Source: Macropodus opercularis (taxonomy: Eukaryota > Chordata > Actinopteri > Anabantiformes > Osphronemidae). Taken from it: DNA of 64,000 nt. Within the stretch, counting starts at the first letter, position 1, and each line of letters opens with the position of its first letter. A program made the position numbers and the translations under genes. Below, one piece after another: positions 23,258 to 36,438 of the stretch. The stretch lies in assembly GCA_030770545.1 (NCBI GenBank), contig CM061099.1, positions 15,755,001 to 15,819,000 on the forward strand, given 5' to 3'. Below the pieces are notes generated by a model. That model was not told where the DNA came from, did no database searches, and worked only from the letters and a program-made list of their open reading frames with translations.

Positions 23258-25424
23258 GCAAATTTTGTTTCATTTTGTTTCAGAAGTGAATATAACTGGG
23301 TGTAAAATCTATGTATATCATGAGATTTATTTATTCAGTGTGGTTTCAGTCATTCTAACGTCTTCTTATATTATGTTGTGAGGTCACTGGTGACATTAGT
23401 GAGACTAAAGGGAATTTGGTGTGGCACACAGAATATCATTTCACTCACTTACTGAAAATATATGAACTCCATCCAGTTTTTATTTAGAGTAATGTAGCTT
23501 ATCTGTATGTTGAAGCTATTTTGGGGATCTCAACAAGAGAAATAGATAAAAGAACATGTATGTCAGGTTTTCACATATATATCTTGTCACAGACTTGCTT
23601 TTATAAACATTTACTCACAGATTGCTCTTGGAAGCACAGAAGAATGAACGTTAGTCCAAAGTCTCTTGTCAAGAAACTGCTTGAATATTAACATTTTCAT
23701 GAGCCGTCTCACACGCAAAGCAAAACTGCTACGTCAACCAAAGAATTATAAGCCAAGTTAGCTTCTATCCTGGTATTGTGACCCTGCGAGTGTGTACAAC
23801 TCGAGCTAAGCCACTCAGTGTTCATGTCTCACCCCAGTGCTCTGGTACTAGCCCACCTGTTTTCTTAATAGACCTTAATCGCTTATGCCCTTGAGATGTT
23901 TCAGATGGTGTCATATGTCAAACTGATCCACTAAAAGACCTGCACTAATAAAAATACATTTTGTTTTTATAGCTTTTTTCACTTTTCAATAAAATGTTCA
24001 AATATTTAAACACAGTCAACCACTCTTATTTATTCCTTTTAAGATTAAATAAAAGTATTTATCTTGACACTGTGACCTTTTGTATATAGATATTTAGAAA
24101 ATATTTAATTTGCTTAAAGTGTTGTTTTAAAATAATTCTTTTACAGCGACGTTCTTTCTTCTATAGAAAGTCTGTTCCCTATTCAACACTCAAGTATTTA
24201 TATGTAGTTTAGCACTGACAATTGTTTGATTCACACTAGAAACAAGTGGCATGGCTCTACAGGTAACACTATAACAATCTCCCATAATATGTGATTGGGA
24301 TGTGGGAAAAGTAGAATTGTGCTGCTCTGTGTTGACATCCAGGCTTCTCTCAGCGTAATCCTCTCTTGATCCTGACACGAACACAAAAGTAGGGCTCATC
24401 CATGCTAAGACTAAGCGAAAGCAGGTCACCTAACGGCAGGACTGGATGTGATTAGCTGTGGTAATAGCACTGATGACTGGATTAGCTGATTCCAAAATGT
24501 CCTTCCATACTGGATCCAATTTAAAGAGCTTGAGCACAGAGACTAACTCAGTTAAACAGTTTACTGGTGGTACATCAGCAGGTCAACAGGTTGTGTGTGG
24601 GCTTCAGTGCACTTTGTTTCGTTCCTTCTGAACTGAAATTGTAACTCGGTCACGAGATCTTAATGCAGACACAGTAATGGGCCTGAAGCCCGTTGGTACT
24701 TTTTGGTTCTTTATTTGGAGATGTTGTATTGCTTATTGTTGCTAACGCTAATCTACTTGATCAAAGTAGGAGGTTACAGTTGCGTGAACTTAATTATTTA
24801 ATCAATCAATTAATTAAATGATCATTCAAATAGGTCCTATGAAGGGTCTCTCGGGCCTTAGTAAAGAACTTTCATACTCAAAGGCATCGGCAGGACGGAT
24901 TCAAATGGACATCACTTGAAAAGCAATTATTTTTAATTTGCATACAGGAAATTATTGAAACATAACTATAAATGGAAGATTACAGAGGACTGGATCCATT
25001 TCGCTTTCATCCAGTTCAAGAAGCAACATCTGCTCTTTTGAATTAGGATATTTCTTCCTATAGTAGCTTGACTGAAATGGATCAATGGTTACACTTGCTG
25101 GTAAGATGAATAATGAGACACAATGAACTGAACTGAAATAATTATTATTACTTTATAATTTCCTATTTTTGCAGGCATGGTAAGCCTATGCCCTCTGTCA
25201 TGGATGCGCCTTGAGATTATGTATCAACAGATGTCAATATGAGTTTTTGTTTTGTTTATTAAATTTGCACATTTCGTATTTCTTTAGTGAATAAACTATT
25301 TTCATGCTTTTCTGTGAGGGATGTGCTTCATGTGCGTGTTCTTGGATACTCCTGATTCCTCTCGCCATTAAAACATTCAGGTAATTTGGAGATTTTAATT
25401 TTAATTTCAGCCTGTCTCTGCGTC

Positions 25425-25506
25425 TTGGCCCTTGGACAGGTGAACTGTTTAAGATGTATCCTCTCTCCAAGTGACCAGTGGGATTGGCTCCAGCAACCCC
25501 CATGAA
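25425..25506 (+). mobile_element. degenerate teleost SINE-type 3' tail
   Basis: The stretch GGACAGGTGA...CTCTCTCC...GGATTGGCTCCAGCAACCCC matches, in diverged form, the tail module seen more clearly at 53335-53462. No full element could be delimited. Confidence 0.4.
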
Positions 25507-27170
25507 TCTCAAAAAGCAGGGTTTTGAATTTTAATGTCACGTCACTGTATTTATTTTCCAAAGGTGTCGTCTTTCTGGATGAGGGATACACAGAGTTTGC
25601 AGTCACACCCGATAAGAACATTCCTAGGCCTGCTGCTGTGACCCTGGCAACGTAAAAAAGAACCAACAAATGCAGATTTTTGTTGAATGAAGAACATCAT
25701 GCATCTGCTCCATCACTCCATCAACACCCAGAATGCAGAGAAGGATGTGCCCAAGATGGTAGTTGCCATGGCACCGGGCTTTCTGGCAGGCCCTAACTCT
25801 TAGTAACATGCAATAAACTCCAGAAATCAGATTAAATATAAAATGACAGTACATGTTAATTGTGGCTTTTGAGTTCATTTTGTGTGATTGAATAGCAGGC
25901 CAATACCTTAACAACATAACAATAACATGCTGATTGTGAATGACCAGTAATTTAGTCATCATCACATCCTTTGTATTGTAAATGTAATAATAAATATATA
26001 TACATTGTTACAATTAAGGCAGTGGAGTTGATATGTAAATAATATCAAATAAAATAATGCATTCTTTCAGATTGTTTTGTACATAAAAACAATGAAACTT
26101 TCTCTGATCAAGCAATGATCAGCTGTTTTACGTCGGCCTACACCCACACAATCATGCTGTGGTTGTCCTGCTGGGACACGTGAGCTCTGGGGCCTTACTC
26201 ACGGGCAGCCCAGCGGTGTTGGTGTTCCAGCGAGACTCAACCCTGAACCAGTGATCAGTGACTGAATGAATGAACTTCCGGTCAGAAGCTTATCTCTTTA
26301 ACTAGTAGGTCACTGTTTACACACTCAAATGTACTGTTCGCTCAGGGAAGAAGGCAGAATGCCAAAAAGGTAACACAAAGCTTGAGTTAAACCAGATGGA
26401 TTACAAAGGGCTACAGCACAAAAGATTATAAGACTTATTATTGTTATAGCAAACAAGATTAGCAGCCAAAGACCTGCTGCTTGCTTTCTTAAGAAAGTGG
26501 GATTAACTCGTTTAGCAAGATTTTGATTCTAAGAAAATGTTCATAGCTTTCTGCACCGACACACAATCTACAGATTAAAATACATGCCTGTGTGAGGCTT
26601 TCTTTTCATTTTACTAACAAAACGTGTTCATTTTAGGAAAGGCAGACCTTTGTTTTGGTCCTAAACATTGTTAAACATTTAGTAATGATAGTAAAGGTTA
26701 GATCAGAGAGGTAGAAGTATGTGTCTGTGCGTGTGGCTGTGTCATGTGCGTGGGCGTACATTTTACATCGTGACCTCAGGTCAGGTTTCTTTTAAAACAT
26801 GAAACTAACATGATGAGGCTCTTAACAACAGGTTGTGTTTAAAATTCAGGACATATTCATTTGCCTTAATGTAAAAACAGCCACCAACAAACACCTATAC
26901 TGTGTTCTACCCAGATTTAATAGACAAAACCCCCTTTTAGCACCATGAGCAATACAATCAATGCAAAATATAATTTAAAGCACAAAGCAACTTTTTAGCA
27001 GAGGTGGTTCTGAAATATTTACGCGGCCTGCATTATGACATCTGTTTGTCGAGGATGTTGGCAGCAGGGCCAGACAGGGCAACCACTAAATGACTTAGTC
27101 TAATTGAAGCACACTACAAGTAATCAGTCAATTATCGAATTAATTAACAACTTAAATGGGATCTCAGAAC

Positions 27171-27181
27171 TGTTTATAAAA
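27171..27181 (+). promoter_or_regulatory. TATA box of first SWS2 opsin
   Basis: TATAAA at 27175-27180 lies about 160 bp before the start codon. Upstream, at 27098-27150, are several homeodomain-type sites (TCTAATTGAAG, GTAATCAG, TTAATTAAC) suited to CRX/OTX-class photoreceptor factors. This is inference from motifs only. Confidence 0.5.
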
Positions 27182-27336
27182 CTCAGTCCTCCTCAAGACA
27201 CTGACTTCCGAGACATTAGGGACGAAGACGTTGCAGGATTCATGTCTGCTTCTTGAATATACAGATAAAACATCCACATAAACAAGCAGAACTTTTGAAC
27301 GTCTTAACTTATCAGTTGTTATCCAGGCAGATCAAA

Positions 27337-29028
27337 ATGAGGGGAGCTCGCAATATCGAACTGCCGGAGGACTTCTGGATACCTGTCACTCTGGACACCC
27401 ACAACATCACATCGCTCAGTCCATTTTTGGTTCCTCAGGACCACTTGGGCAGTTCGGGCATGTTCTACGCCATGGCAGGATTCATGTTATTTGTGTTTGT
27501 GGTGGGCACTGCCATCAATACCCTCACCATTTTATGCACCGCCAAGTACAAGAAGCTTCGATCCCACCTCAACTACATCCTGGTGAACTTGGCCGTAGCC
27601 AACCTTCTCGTGTCCTGCGTGGGCTCCTTCACTGCCTTCTGCTCCTTCGCGTCAAGATATTTCATCTTTGGACCTCTAGCGTGCAAAATCGAAGGTTTCA
27701 TGGCAACGCTTGGTGGTAAGGATTCGCAAACAACACAATGATTCAGTCACATCACAAATTCCTTTTTTAATATGAGTGTGTTTTGTGTCATTCCAGGTAT
27801 GGTGAGCCTCTGGTCTCTAGCTGTCATAGCTTTTGAAAGATGGCTGGTTATCTGCAAACCACTCGGTAACTTTATCTTCAAGCCCGACCACGCGTTAGCT
27901 TGCTGCGCATTCACGTGGGTGTTTGCGCTACTCGCCTCAGTTCCTCCACTTGTCGGCTGGAGCAGGTACTGTATGCAGCGAGAAAAAGACAAATGAACTT
28001 TACAGCTGATAACCGGGGGCTTCACACTCATTGTGCTTGTGACTCTTCCTCCAGATATATCCCAGAAGGCCTCCAGTGCTCCTGCGGACCAGACTGGTAC
28101 ACCACAAACAACAAATACAACAACGAATCCTACGTGATGTTTCTGTTCTGCTTCTGCTTTGCTGTTCCACTTACCACAATCATCCTCTGCTACGGTCAGC
28201 TACTGTTTACACTCAAAATGGTGAGATTAATAAACACTTAGAATAAGAAATAAGAAAATGTTCTGCTTGAACACGTGTCATCTTCTGTCACTACACATCA
28301 TCTTAACATGACACTGACCTAGTTCTTCTTATTGTGAACAGGCAGCGAAGGCTCAAGCGGAGTCTGCCTCCACCCAGAAAGCAGAGAGGGAGGTGACCAG
28401 GATGGTGGTTGTCATGGTGATGGGCTTCCTCGTGTGTTGGATGCCCTATGCCTCCTTTGCTCTCTGGGTTGTGAATAATCGGGGGCAGCCGTTTGACCTT
28501 AGACTGGCCACCATACCTTCCTGCTTCTCAAAGGCCTCTGCTGTCTACAACCCGGTTATCTACATACTCCTCAATAAACAGGTCTGTTGAATGTTATGAT
28601 GAACAGTCAAATTAAAAAATAGAAAAACCTTTTTTGCTGCAATGAAGAGTCTATAAGAACCTAAGGAAGAAAATGATCATCTCAGCCAACGTATTGAGTC
28701 AAATAACTAAATGCAGAAAACACACATTAAAAAAGTCAGTGTTGTGTCTTTAAAAAGTCACCGTTGTAACATTTTTATGTTAGTGATATTAAATCAACAA
28801 GTTAAGCATCAATTTATTTGCTATGCTAGAGTTACAGTATGTTATGGCATCTGTTGTTGTTTTTGATGACCTCCAGTAAGATGTTGTCTCAGTTGTTGAC
28901 TTCAACAATTTGTTTTCATCTGGCAGTTTCGCTCGTGCATTCTGAATTCGCTCGGAATAAGTGGAGGCGAAGAGGAAACCTCAACATCACAGTCCGTGAC
29001 TGAAGTTACCAAAGTTGCACCTGCTTAA
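27337..29028 (+). CDS. sws2: blue-sensitive cone opsin SWS2, copy 1
   Basis: A seven-transmembrane visual pigment of blue cones that binds retinal. Exons are 27337-27715, 27797-27965, 28055-28220, 28342-28581 and 28927-29028 (1056 nt, 351 aa), the five-exon structure of SWS2. The start MRGARNIELPEDFWIP was chosen over an upstream in-frame ATG because it gives the family N-terminus. Visible landmarks are the glycosylation site NIT, counterion Glu in CKIEGF, the ERW motif, the extracellular Cys in CSCGPDW, CWMPYASF in TM6 and the retinal Lys in CFSKAS. In bovine numbering, tuning positions read A94, S97, A109, M116, T118, W265, A269 and S292. The C-terminus is Ser/Thr-rich (SQSVTEVTKVAPA) for kinase and arrestin. 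It resembles percomorph SWS2B more than SWS2A, but I cannot be sure of the A/B name. Confidence 0.95.
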
Positions 29029-29744
29029 GACAAGGCATCAACACTTACTGGCTCCTGGCTGTACTGGGCGAAGCACAACTGATGATTTGAGAATCGACCT
29101 GTGAGCTGTAAATAACAGTAAATGAATGTGTGTGTGTGTGTGTGTGTGTGAAACATGAATGCACATTTTTTGTGTAAAGTATGCAAGAGAAGTCAGAAAG
29201 AAATAGTCTGTGAAGTCAAAAATAATAAAAAAAATGGCAACATATTTGAAGTGTTGTGGATGCTGTTCATTTTGGGTATATGAAAAGATGATGGTGTTGG
29301 AGTAAGGAGTGTAAGACTCTAACTTCTTCAGACTGATACTTCAAAAACTAAAATGACACTGAATCAAGACACAGAATGCTTGGAGTAAACAAGTGCAGCT
29401 TGGATTACTGAAGGCCAGATCTCTAAACTCCTGTACATCATCAGATTATTAGGCCTCTCACACTAGGATGTAATGAGATGATCCTTGCCAGTTCTGGTAT
29501 TGAGATGCTTATCTCTATATTAGCTCAAAGATGGGGCGTGTTTTGTGGTCTGTGAACCAAAGCTTTAAATCCCCTCCTTGAGCCAGTTAAGTTGACGCTG
29601 AGTAATATTCACAGAGCCTATAAATGCAGCTCGGACTCTCATTGACCTTCATTTGAAGTCACTGAAACATCAGGAGATTGCTTATTATTTAAAGCCTTCA
29701 TATAATACAATTTCAATCAGTGGTTGAGGCACAACCTTACCACA
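29029..29744. other. spacer between the two SWS2 opsins, with promoter
   Basis: The 716 bp between the two blue-opsin genes hold the 3' flank of copy 1 (GT run at about 29127-29150) and the promoter of copy 2. TATAAAT lies at 29619-29625, about 120 bp before the start codon. A TTAAATCCCC element upstream (complement GGGATTTAA) resembles a CRX-type site. Confidence 0.55.
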
Positions 29745-31906
29745 ATGAGGCGAAATCAACCCGTTGAATTCCCAGATGACTTCTGGATTCCCATCCCTCT
29801 GGAAACCAACAACATCACAGCTTTCAGCCCATACCTGGTTCCCCAGGATCACCTAGGGAGCCCAGGGCTCTTCTATTCTATGTCAGCCTTTATGTTCTTT
29901 TTGTTTGTGGCTGGAACGATCATCAATTCGCTCACTATTGCATGTACTATTCAATACAAGAAGCTCCGCTCTCATCTGAACTACATCCTGGTGAACTTGG
30001 CCGTGGCAAACCTCCTCGTCTCCTCCGTGGGCTCCTTCACCTGCTTCTACTGCTTTGCCTTCAGATACATGATTCTTGGTTCAATTGGGTGCAAGATTGA
30101 AGGATTTACAGCCAATATTGGTGGTAAGCAGGCTCAGTCCAGTTCGAACTGACATGGGTTAAATGTTGGTGTAATCTTTCCGTTAGGGCAAAAATCTGAA
30201 AACAATTTCTCTCCAATGAGACACTGCATGACATCCATTGTGGATAATAGAAGTTTTGAATAGTTAGTTATAGGAGAGGCATCATTTTGGATTTGAAATG
30301 CAATATTTCAAGGTAACGAATATTTATAAAGAAAGCTATAACAGAACAATAGAGAAACACAAGTTTTAATAAATATCCACCTTAATGAACAACACAGGTG
30401 ACTTTATTGTGTTATAATTACACACAAAGTTATTTTGTGTTGTCTGTAAACCTCATTTAAATAGTTCTTAAAATTTAAAAAAGTCGTTTCTTGTGAATAA
30501 GTGATGACTTTATGTGTAGATATTAAAGTTAACTCACATTTTACAAGAGAAATCCAAATAAACATTGTGAATTACATTTAAAATAACCACGGCAAAAATT
30601 TTAGATTGTGAAAAAAAAGGTTTTCAGACTCAATCTCAGTATGAAGGCGTTGCATTGCTTGACAGATGTTGAAACCTTTTAACTTTTCATGACGCTACGA
30701 CCATGGAGTAGTAAGTTAATGTCAATATACGTGATAAAGAAACTAAAACGCTAACTGCCTTTTGTGTAAGCAACTGCTCCACATTCAGTTTATAAACGCA
30801 GCAACACTAATACATAGCATGTTATTTAACTGAAGATGCTTTTGTTTTTTTTTCAGGTATGGTGAGCCTCTGGTCTCTAGCCGTGATAGCTTTCGAAAGA
30901 TGGCTGGTTGTGTGCAAGCCACTTGGGAACTTCAACTTCAAGCCCCACCATGCTATAGCGTGCTGCGCCCTGACTTGGGTCTGTGCTTTATGCTCTGCAG
31001 TTCCTCCTCTGGTTGGATGGAGTAGGTCAGTGTGTGAATATTAAAAACAATTTTCTTTTCTTTTTTATTTATTGCATTGCTAATTTACTGTGTGTTTCTT
31101 TAGGTATATCCCCGAGGGCATGCAGTGCTCCTGTGGACCAGACTGGTACACAACTGGAAACAAGTTTAACAACGAGTCCTATGTGATGTTCCTCTTCTGC
31201 TTCTGCTTTGCTGTCCCTTTCCTTACCATCGTTTTCTGTTACTCACAGCTGCTTTTCATGCTGAAATCGGTAGGCGTTGCCTCTCAGATTATCTATATTT
31301 ATTTTATGTTCCCTCAGAGAAGTCACTAGAATTTGTACTTTTATCCAAAACAGGCAGCGAAGGCTCAGGCCGAGTCTGCCTCCACCCAGAAAGCAGAGAA
31401 AGAGGTGACGAGGATGGTGATTATCATGGTTCTGGGTTTCCTGGTGTGCTGGATGCCGTACGCCTCTTTCGCTCTCTGGATTGTGAACAACCGTGGAGAA
31501 CCCTTCGACCTGAGGCTGGCTACCATCCCCTCCTGCTTCTCGAAAGCCTCCACAGTCTACAACCCTGTTATTTACATACTCCTCAATAAACAGGTGGGTG
31601 GCTGTGAAGGCTTGTAGTGCCCCCTAAAGGTGGATTTCCTTACCAAACCTGCATCCTCAGTGAGACGTCCAAATAAAAGTCTTATGTATAAATTCTGTGG
31701 ATAAAACAAAAACCACGATGTCCTCACACTGTTAAGTTCATATTGATATTATCTTATACTTCCCTTTGCAACAATTCCTTCATTTTCATTCTGCTTTTCA
31801 GTTCCGGGCTTGTCTAAGAAAAATGCTGGGAATGAGCAGTGAGGATGAAGACGAGTCGACGTCGAACCAGTCAGTCACCGAAGTCTCCAAAGTCAGACCT
31901 GCATAA
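29745..31906 (+). CDS. sws2: blue-sensitive cone opsin SWS2, copy 2
   Basis: This is a second SWS2 cone pigment, tandem to the first. Exons are 29745-30123, 30857-31025, 31104-31269, 31354-31593 and 31802-31906 (1059 nt, 352 aa). Exons 1-4 match the lengths of copy 1 exactly; intron 2 has grown to 733 bp. The start is MRRNQPVEFPDDFWIP. Counterion Glu (CKIEGF), ERW, CSCGPDW, CWMPYASF and the retinal Lys (CFSKAS) are all intact. Tuning positions differ from copy 1: C94, C97, G109, T116 and N118 in bovine numbering, with W265, A269 and S292 shared. It ends SVTEVSKVRPA. The CTIQYKKLRSH and LLFMLKS segments look SWS2A-like, though the assignment is tentative. An AATAAA lies at 32006-32011. Confidence 0.95.
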
Positions 31907-33175
31907 ATTGTTGAAACTGGATTTATATGACTAATGTATTGTAAAGTAAAGGAATAAATTATATGACAAATGTAAGTAAACTATTGTTACAGAAGAGTTG
32001 CATGCAATAAAATGGGTAAAAAAAAAAAACAAGCCAGTGATTAAGCGTTTGTGTTGTTCGCTTTTATCACAAATGTTGTCGCCTGTAAAGACTTGGCGCC
32101 TGCATATTTCACGTCAGCCTTCACCTGGGTTTCAAAAACAACACAGAGACCTAATAAAAGACTAACCTACAAATTTACAGCTTAGTCTGCGACTGAGATT
32201 TTATTGAACACGTGAGCAAACGCTGAGGAAACACTGAGGATTAGCTCCACCATATGTTCAGGCTTGTGAGATTACTGGGAAAAAAGTCAACTCTGTTAAT
32301 GCAGCCCTGCTTCTATTATTATTCTGATGCACTCAATAACTGATGCCCCTCATCCACAGGAACACAGGAACAGTGAGTTGTTGACTGGTTGGAGACGAAT
32401 ACGCAATGTCACTCAAAGTCAGATGAGATTTTGAACCCTCTCACCCCCCAACATGCATTTTTGTAGCTTACAACCTCATCATCATCATCATCATCTCTGA
32501 GCTATAAACAACACGTGTAGTTAAATGTATTTTGGAAATAAGTTATAAAACTGTTTAAGCACGTGATCAAACTTGATAATTGATGATTTGACTTCTTTTG
32601 TATGACTTGCACTGCACCAATACCAGCATTTATTCAGATATTTGAGCTAAAAAAGAAAAAAAAGAAACGTTTCTCTTTGATTTACTGAGTATTAATAAAG
32701 ATGTGTGTAAAATATCAGATGCCAGTTCTGTCTTGTACGTCTGACACTCGGCCTACAGATGGCGCCATGCATTTAAAGAGGGCCCTTCACAAGACAGTGG
32801 CCATGTGTTCAACGTAGATGTGTCTGAATCATCTACAGTCTCTGAATCTCAAAGACAAATTAAAGTCTACATTTGAGAGGGTTCAACAGTAAATACATCC
32901 TAAAATATCTTTTATTTGTTTGCATTTTATTTTGATTTGGTATAATTAATCTAAACACACAGTTCATCATTTATAGGGTTTACTTGACAGAGTTTTGGGG
33001 ACTTGGCACACGAACCCACACTTATATTTGGCAATGCAATGCCAGCACGCACTACTCCTAATTAACTAAATGACGTTAAGCGTGTGTAGATGCATTTGTT
33101 CTGAAATGCATTTGCAAACGTAAATGCTAAATAAACCTAAAGGATAGAAGAAAAAAACCCAAAACATTATGTAGA

Positions 33176-33712
33176 GCAGAGGTGCCCACACCTTTTCAGC
33201 GTGTGAGCTACTTATAAAATGACCATGTCAAAATGATCTACCTACTATAAAAATGCAAAACATATTTTATCCATTGAATCAACCTCAGCACATGCATGTA
33301 GCGACTGGCTCCAGTAAAACAAAGTCTTGAAAGCGTCAAACGCGATGTCACAAGCTGCGCACGCGCCTTCCGTTGCGTGTCCAGCTCTGACGCGAGGTTT
33401 TGGAAGTTGCCCAAATCATGGCGCTGCAGCTTTGAGGAGAGATGCTGCAAACTCCTTGATCTCCTGATAGAGCTCTCGAAATCTTTGCAGGGATTTCCCT
33501 CGACTAAGTGCCGAGGTCTGGCACGAATGGAACAGGCGATCTTTGTTGCCACATCCATTATCTCTTTCTTGCTGCCCTGTGTGTCAATCAAGTGACAAAT
33601 TTCATTGTGAGGATAGATGATAGCCTGGCGTCTACTTTTTGTTTAACGCTGTGCGATCTACCCACACTATACCTTTGCGATCGACTGGTAGATCAGAATG
33701 TCAGAATGTAAG
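33176..33712. mobile_element. degraded hAT-like DNA transposon fragment
   Basis: The left edge reads AGAGGTGCCCACACC, then a stretch on 'gagctactt...aaaatgacc' typical of a common fish element. Near the right edge is GCGATCTACCCACAC followed by TGGTAGATC, an approximate inverted counterpart. The minus strand between carries a broken ORF (33591-33238) reminiscent of transposase-derived sequence. Family assignment is tentative, from recollection of related fish repeats. No complete transposase is present. Confidence 0.4.
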
Positions 33713-33949
33713 TACTCACAAAAGATTCAAAGTAACCACGTGAAAGGGGATTTATACTGATTTAAAAGTTTAAATGTCTTGGTTCAAAACCAATTCAGCA
33801 ATATTTAATATCTTGTAGCCTATGAATCACACAATGATGTATATTAATTATGTGGTAAGTCGTCGTTCTGTCATGCTTCCATTGCCTCTGTGCTTTAAGC
33901 CATCATGGGATATCTGTGTTGCAGAGAAAAGCAAAGGGGAAATTAGAAC

Positions 33950-34650
33950 ATAATGGTCAACACACAGCTCTCGACAACATTTTATTTGTACACACACCTG
34001 ACAAGAGGGTTATTACCTGATGTGAAGTCAACAAGAGACCAAGTACGGGAGGATCAAGTTCACTTCACACTAGAGTAACAAAATATTGTCTTTAACTGTT
34101 ATCACTAAAGTAGTGTCGCAGTGTGAACCAGACTTTCACCTGATGGTGGTCACGGAGATTCTCGTCGGCAGTCGAGAGCAAATCCGAGTTCTGCTAGTAG
34201 TGAACTTTTAGCAAACACGAATAGTTCAGAACTAGCGGAATTCCAGACCTACCCTCAAAACATCACCAGGTGGAAATAACAGTTGAAAACAATATGAAGA
34301 CTCAACACTACCTCTTGAATCATATATATAATTTACATAAAAATATGCCTTTCTAAGTTTGGACCAGTATTAAAAATAAACTATAAAGAACATCAATAAA
34401 TCACTGAAAATTGAAATAAAATAAGTTTGTAATTAGTGGAAAATAGAAGAAAGGTTTACAGGCTGCTTCTCTTTCTGGGTCCATCCTCTTCTTGATGTGC
34501 AGTCCTGCATGAGCTTCTTTTCAAACCTGCGAAGGCGGCTGGGAGCCGAAGAAGCGAACGACAGAGTCACTGGATTAAAATAAACAACTCTATCAGCTTT
34601 GATTGACCACTGGTTTTTCCTGAGGTCAACTGTCATTCCGGAGAGATTAA
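33950..34650 (+). repeat. diverged LWS spacer block, upstream copy
   Basis: This block shares ordered segments with the spacers after LWS1, LWS2 and LWS3. For example, TCTGCTAGTAGTGAACTTTT and AGAACTAGCGGAATTCCAG occur at about 34190-34250, 41835-41890, 47260-47315 and 53160-53218. It is clearly more diverged than the others, so it is probably the oldest copy and marks the original left edge of the duplicated unit. Confidence 0.75.
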
Positions 34651-36402
34651 AGTGTTACACAGTTAAGCACGACATAGGTAAACGACTTACGTCGTCCGCA
34701 TAATCGTGTAATCGCCTTTAGTCACTGGGACACGAAAAATCTTCACTTGGACTTTGAATCCAGTGAGTCATTCAACACCTTGAGGGACGAAACCTTTCCA
34801 ACAGTAACTACATTACAAGGACTTAAGCAAGACACAACAACAGTTTGCCAGTGTTATGTCAGGGTTGTGGCTCCCTGCCACAGAAGCTATTGGCAAAAAT
34901 GAAATATTTAAAATGAAAAGCAAACCTACGCCCCAGCATTATGTTAGTCTTCAGAGTTGATGTAAATAAAGTGCAGACGTGCCAACCAGTAAAATCAAAC
35001 ATGCCACACAGCAGTCATTTATGTTTTAAAAGGGAGCAGCCTGGCTAATTCTTTTTGAATGTGTCAGATTGGAGACTGAAAGGAATCTTTATATATATAT
35101 ATAGGTTGAGATGTTACCTACTACTAGATTAAAGGCATTCATCAGATGTGGATGAGCCCTCATCTGTCATTTTAATTAAATTTTATGGGGGTGTGTAATA
35201 GAAAACATAACTGCGTGACATTAGATCGTTCACTGTGAAACTATAGCGCTGTGCCCTTATTTTGAGCAGGCCATCAGATCAGTTACATACTGTATAAGCC
35301 AACGAGCAGTGGTACTGTCAACAAAGCAGATTTCAGAGGATTATCACATTTAGGAAATGTGTACGTAAGAGAATGATTGGTTTGCATTGAGCGTGTAGTA
35401 AACAACAGTTGATTCGAAGTAGTGGTGGGGAATGATGGAGATGAAAGCACAATTAAATTATTTACTCTCACTCAAAACACATGTGATTAGAACCACAGTA
35501 AGAGGTGTTGATACTGTGATACTGTGATACTGACGTGGTTTCCTAGCAGGCTAAGACTAACTCTTTGTCACAGAACCTTCACGTGGCCAATTAGTAATAG
35601 CAAGACACAACTAATAATAAGTTCCAAGAGCAGGATATTTGCTTACAAAATTATGAACGGACTCTTCATTTATATCATATGCACTTTAAGCTGGTCTGCA
35701 TTTTCACCAACAGATAAACAGTGATTAGTATTATTATTTTTTTATATGTGAGGTGACAAGGCTGAAATGTCACCGCACTTTAGACATGTTGGAAAAAAAC
35801 ACAGGTGATAAGATGGTGAAGAAGTCAAATCTGTCAAAAAATATTGAGAACTGCATAAAGAAGTACAATTTAAAAGTCGTTGGCAGTTCAACACTTTATT
35901 TACTTGAAGTGGACAATCATGTTATATGTAATAAAATGTTCTTTGCGTTCTAAATAAAATGTCTAAATATTTAGTTTTATTTTAAATTCATTCAAAGTGT
36001 TATTGCTGTAATTAAAGTATTGAGTATATTATATACAGAACAATATAAATCTAGTGAAATTAGTGATGGAACAGGATTGTTTGACAGTTTTGCCAGACTC
36101 TGTGTGTGCGTCACATTGTCATTAGGTGGTGACCACCTGCATAGGTCTTACCCTACAATTACCCCAGGGCTTAGCCAGATCTTCTCTGCCTGGGCGGCCT
36201 CATACTAGTTATAGCCCTCTGTCTGTTCTCCGTCCGGTGTTGGGATGATTTTACTGCCCTGCATGAAGCTACGAAATAATATGCAGGCAGCTTGGTTGGC
36301 ACAGGCTTCTTTGCTGTTTCTGTTTTGCAGAATAATCAAATTATCGAATCCAGATGTTGGTTCTTCCAACAGAACACGTAGCTCTTTTCACTTTAACACT
36401 GC

Positions 36403-36409
<7 letters not shown>

Positions 36410-36435
<26 letters not shown>

Positions 36436-36438
36436 AAT
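36410..36438. repeat. AAT microsatellite
   Basis: This is a run of AAT trinucleotides with one interruption. Confidence 0.9.

Larger units (their letters stand above)
21761..27170. other. intergenic region, hcfc1 to first SWS2 opsin
   Basis: This is AT-rich intergenic DNA. It contains a long TA microsatellite (22603-22661), two short exon-like reading frames on the plus strand (22662-22779 and 23181-23257, listed separately) and a degenerate SINE-type tail near 25425-25506. The rest shows no recognisable gene. The minus-strand ORFs at 25234-25965 overlap the SINE tail. Confidence 0.5.

Noticed and set aside
25234..25965. Three overlapping minus-strand ORFs
   Set aside because: Part of the sequence is a SINE-type tail and the frames shift without splice support.
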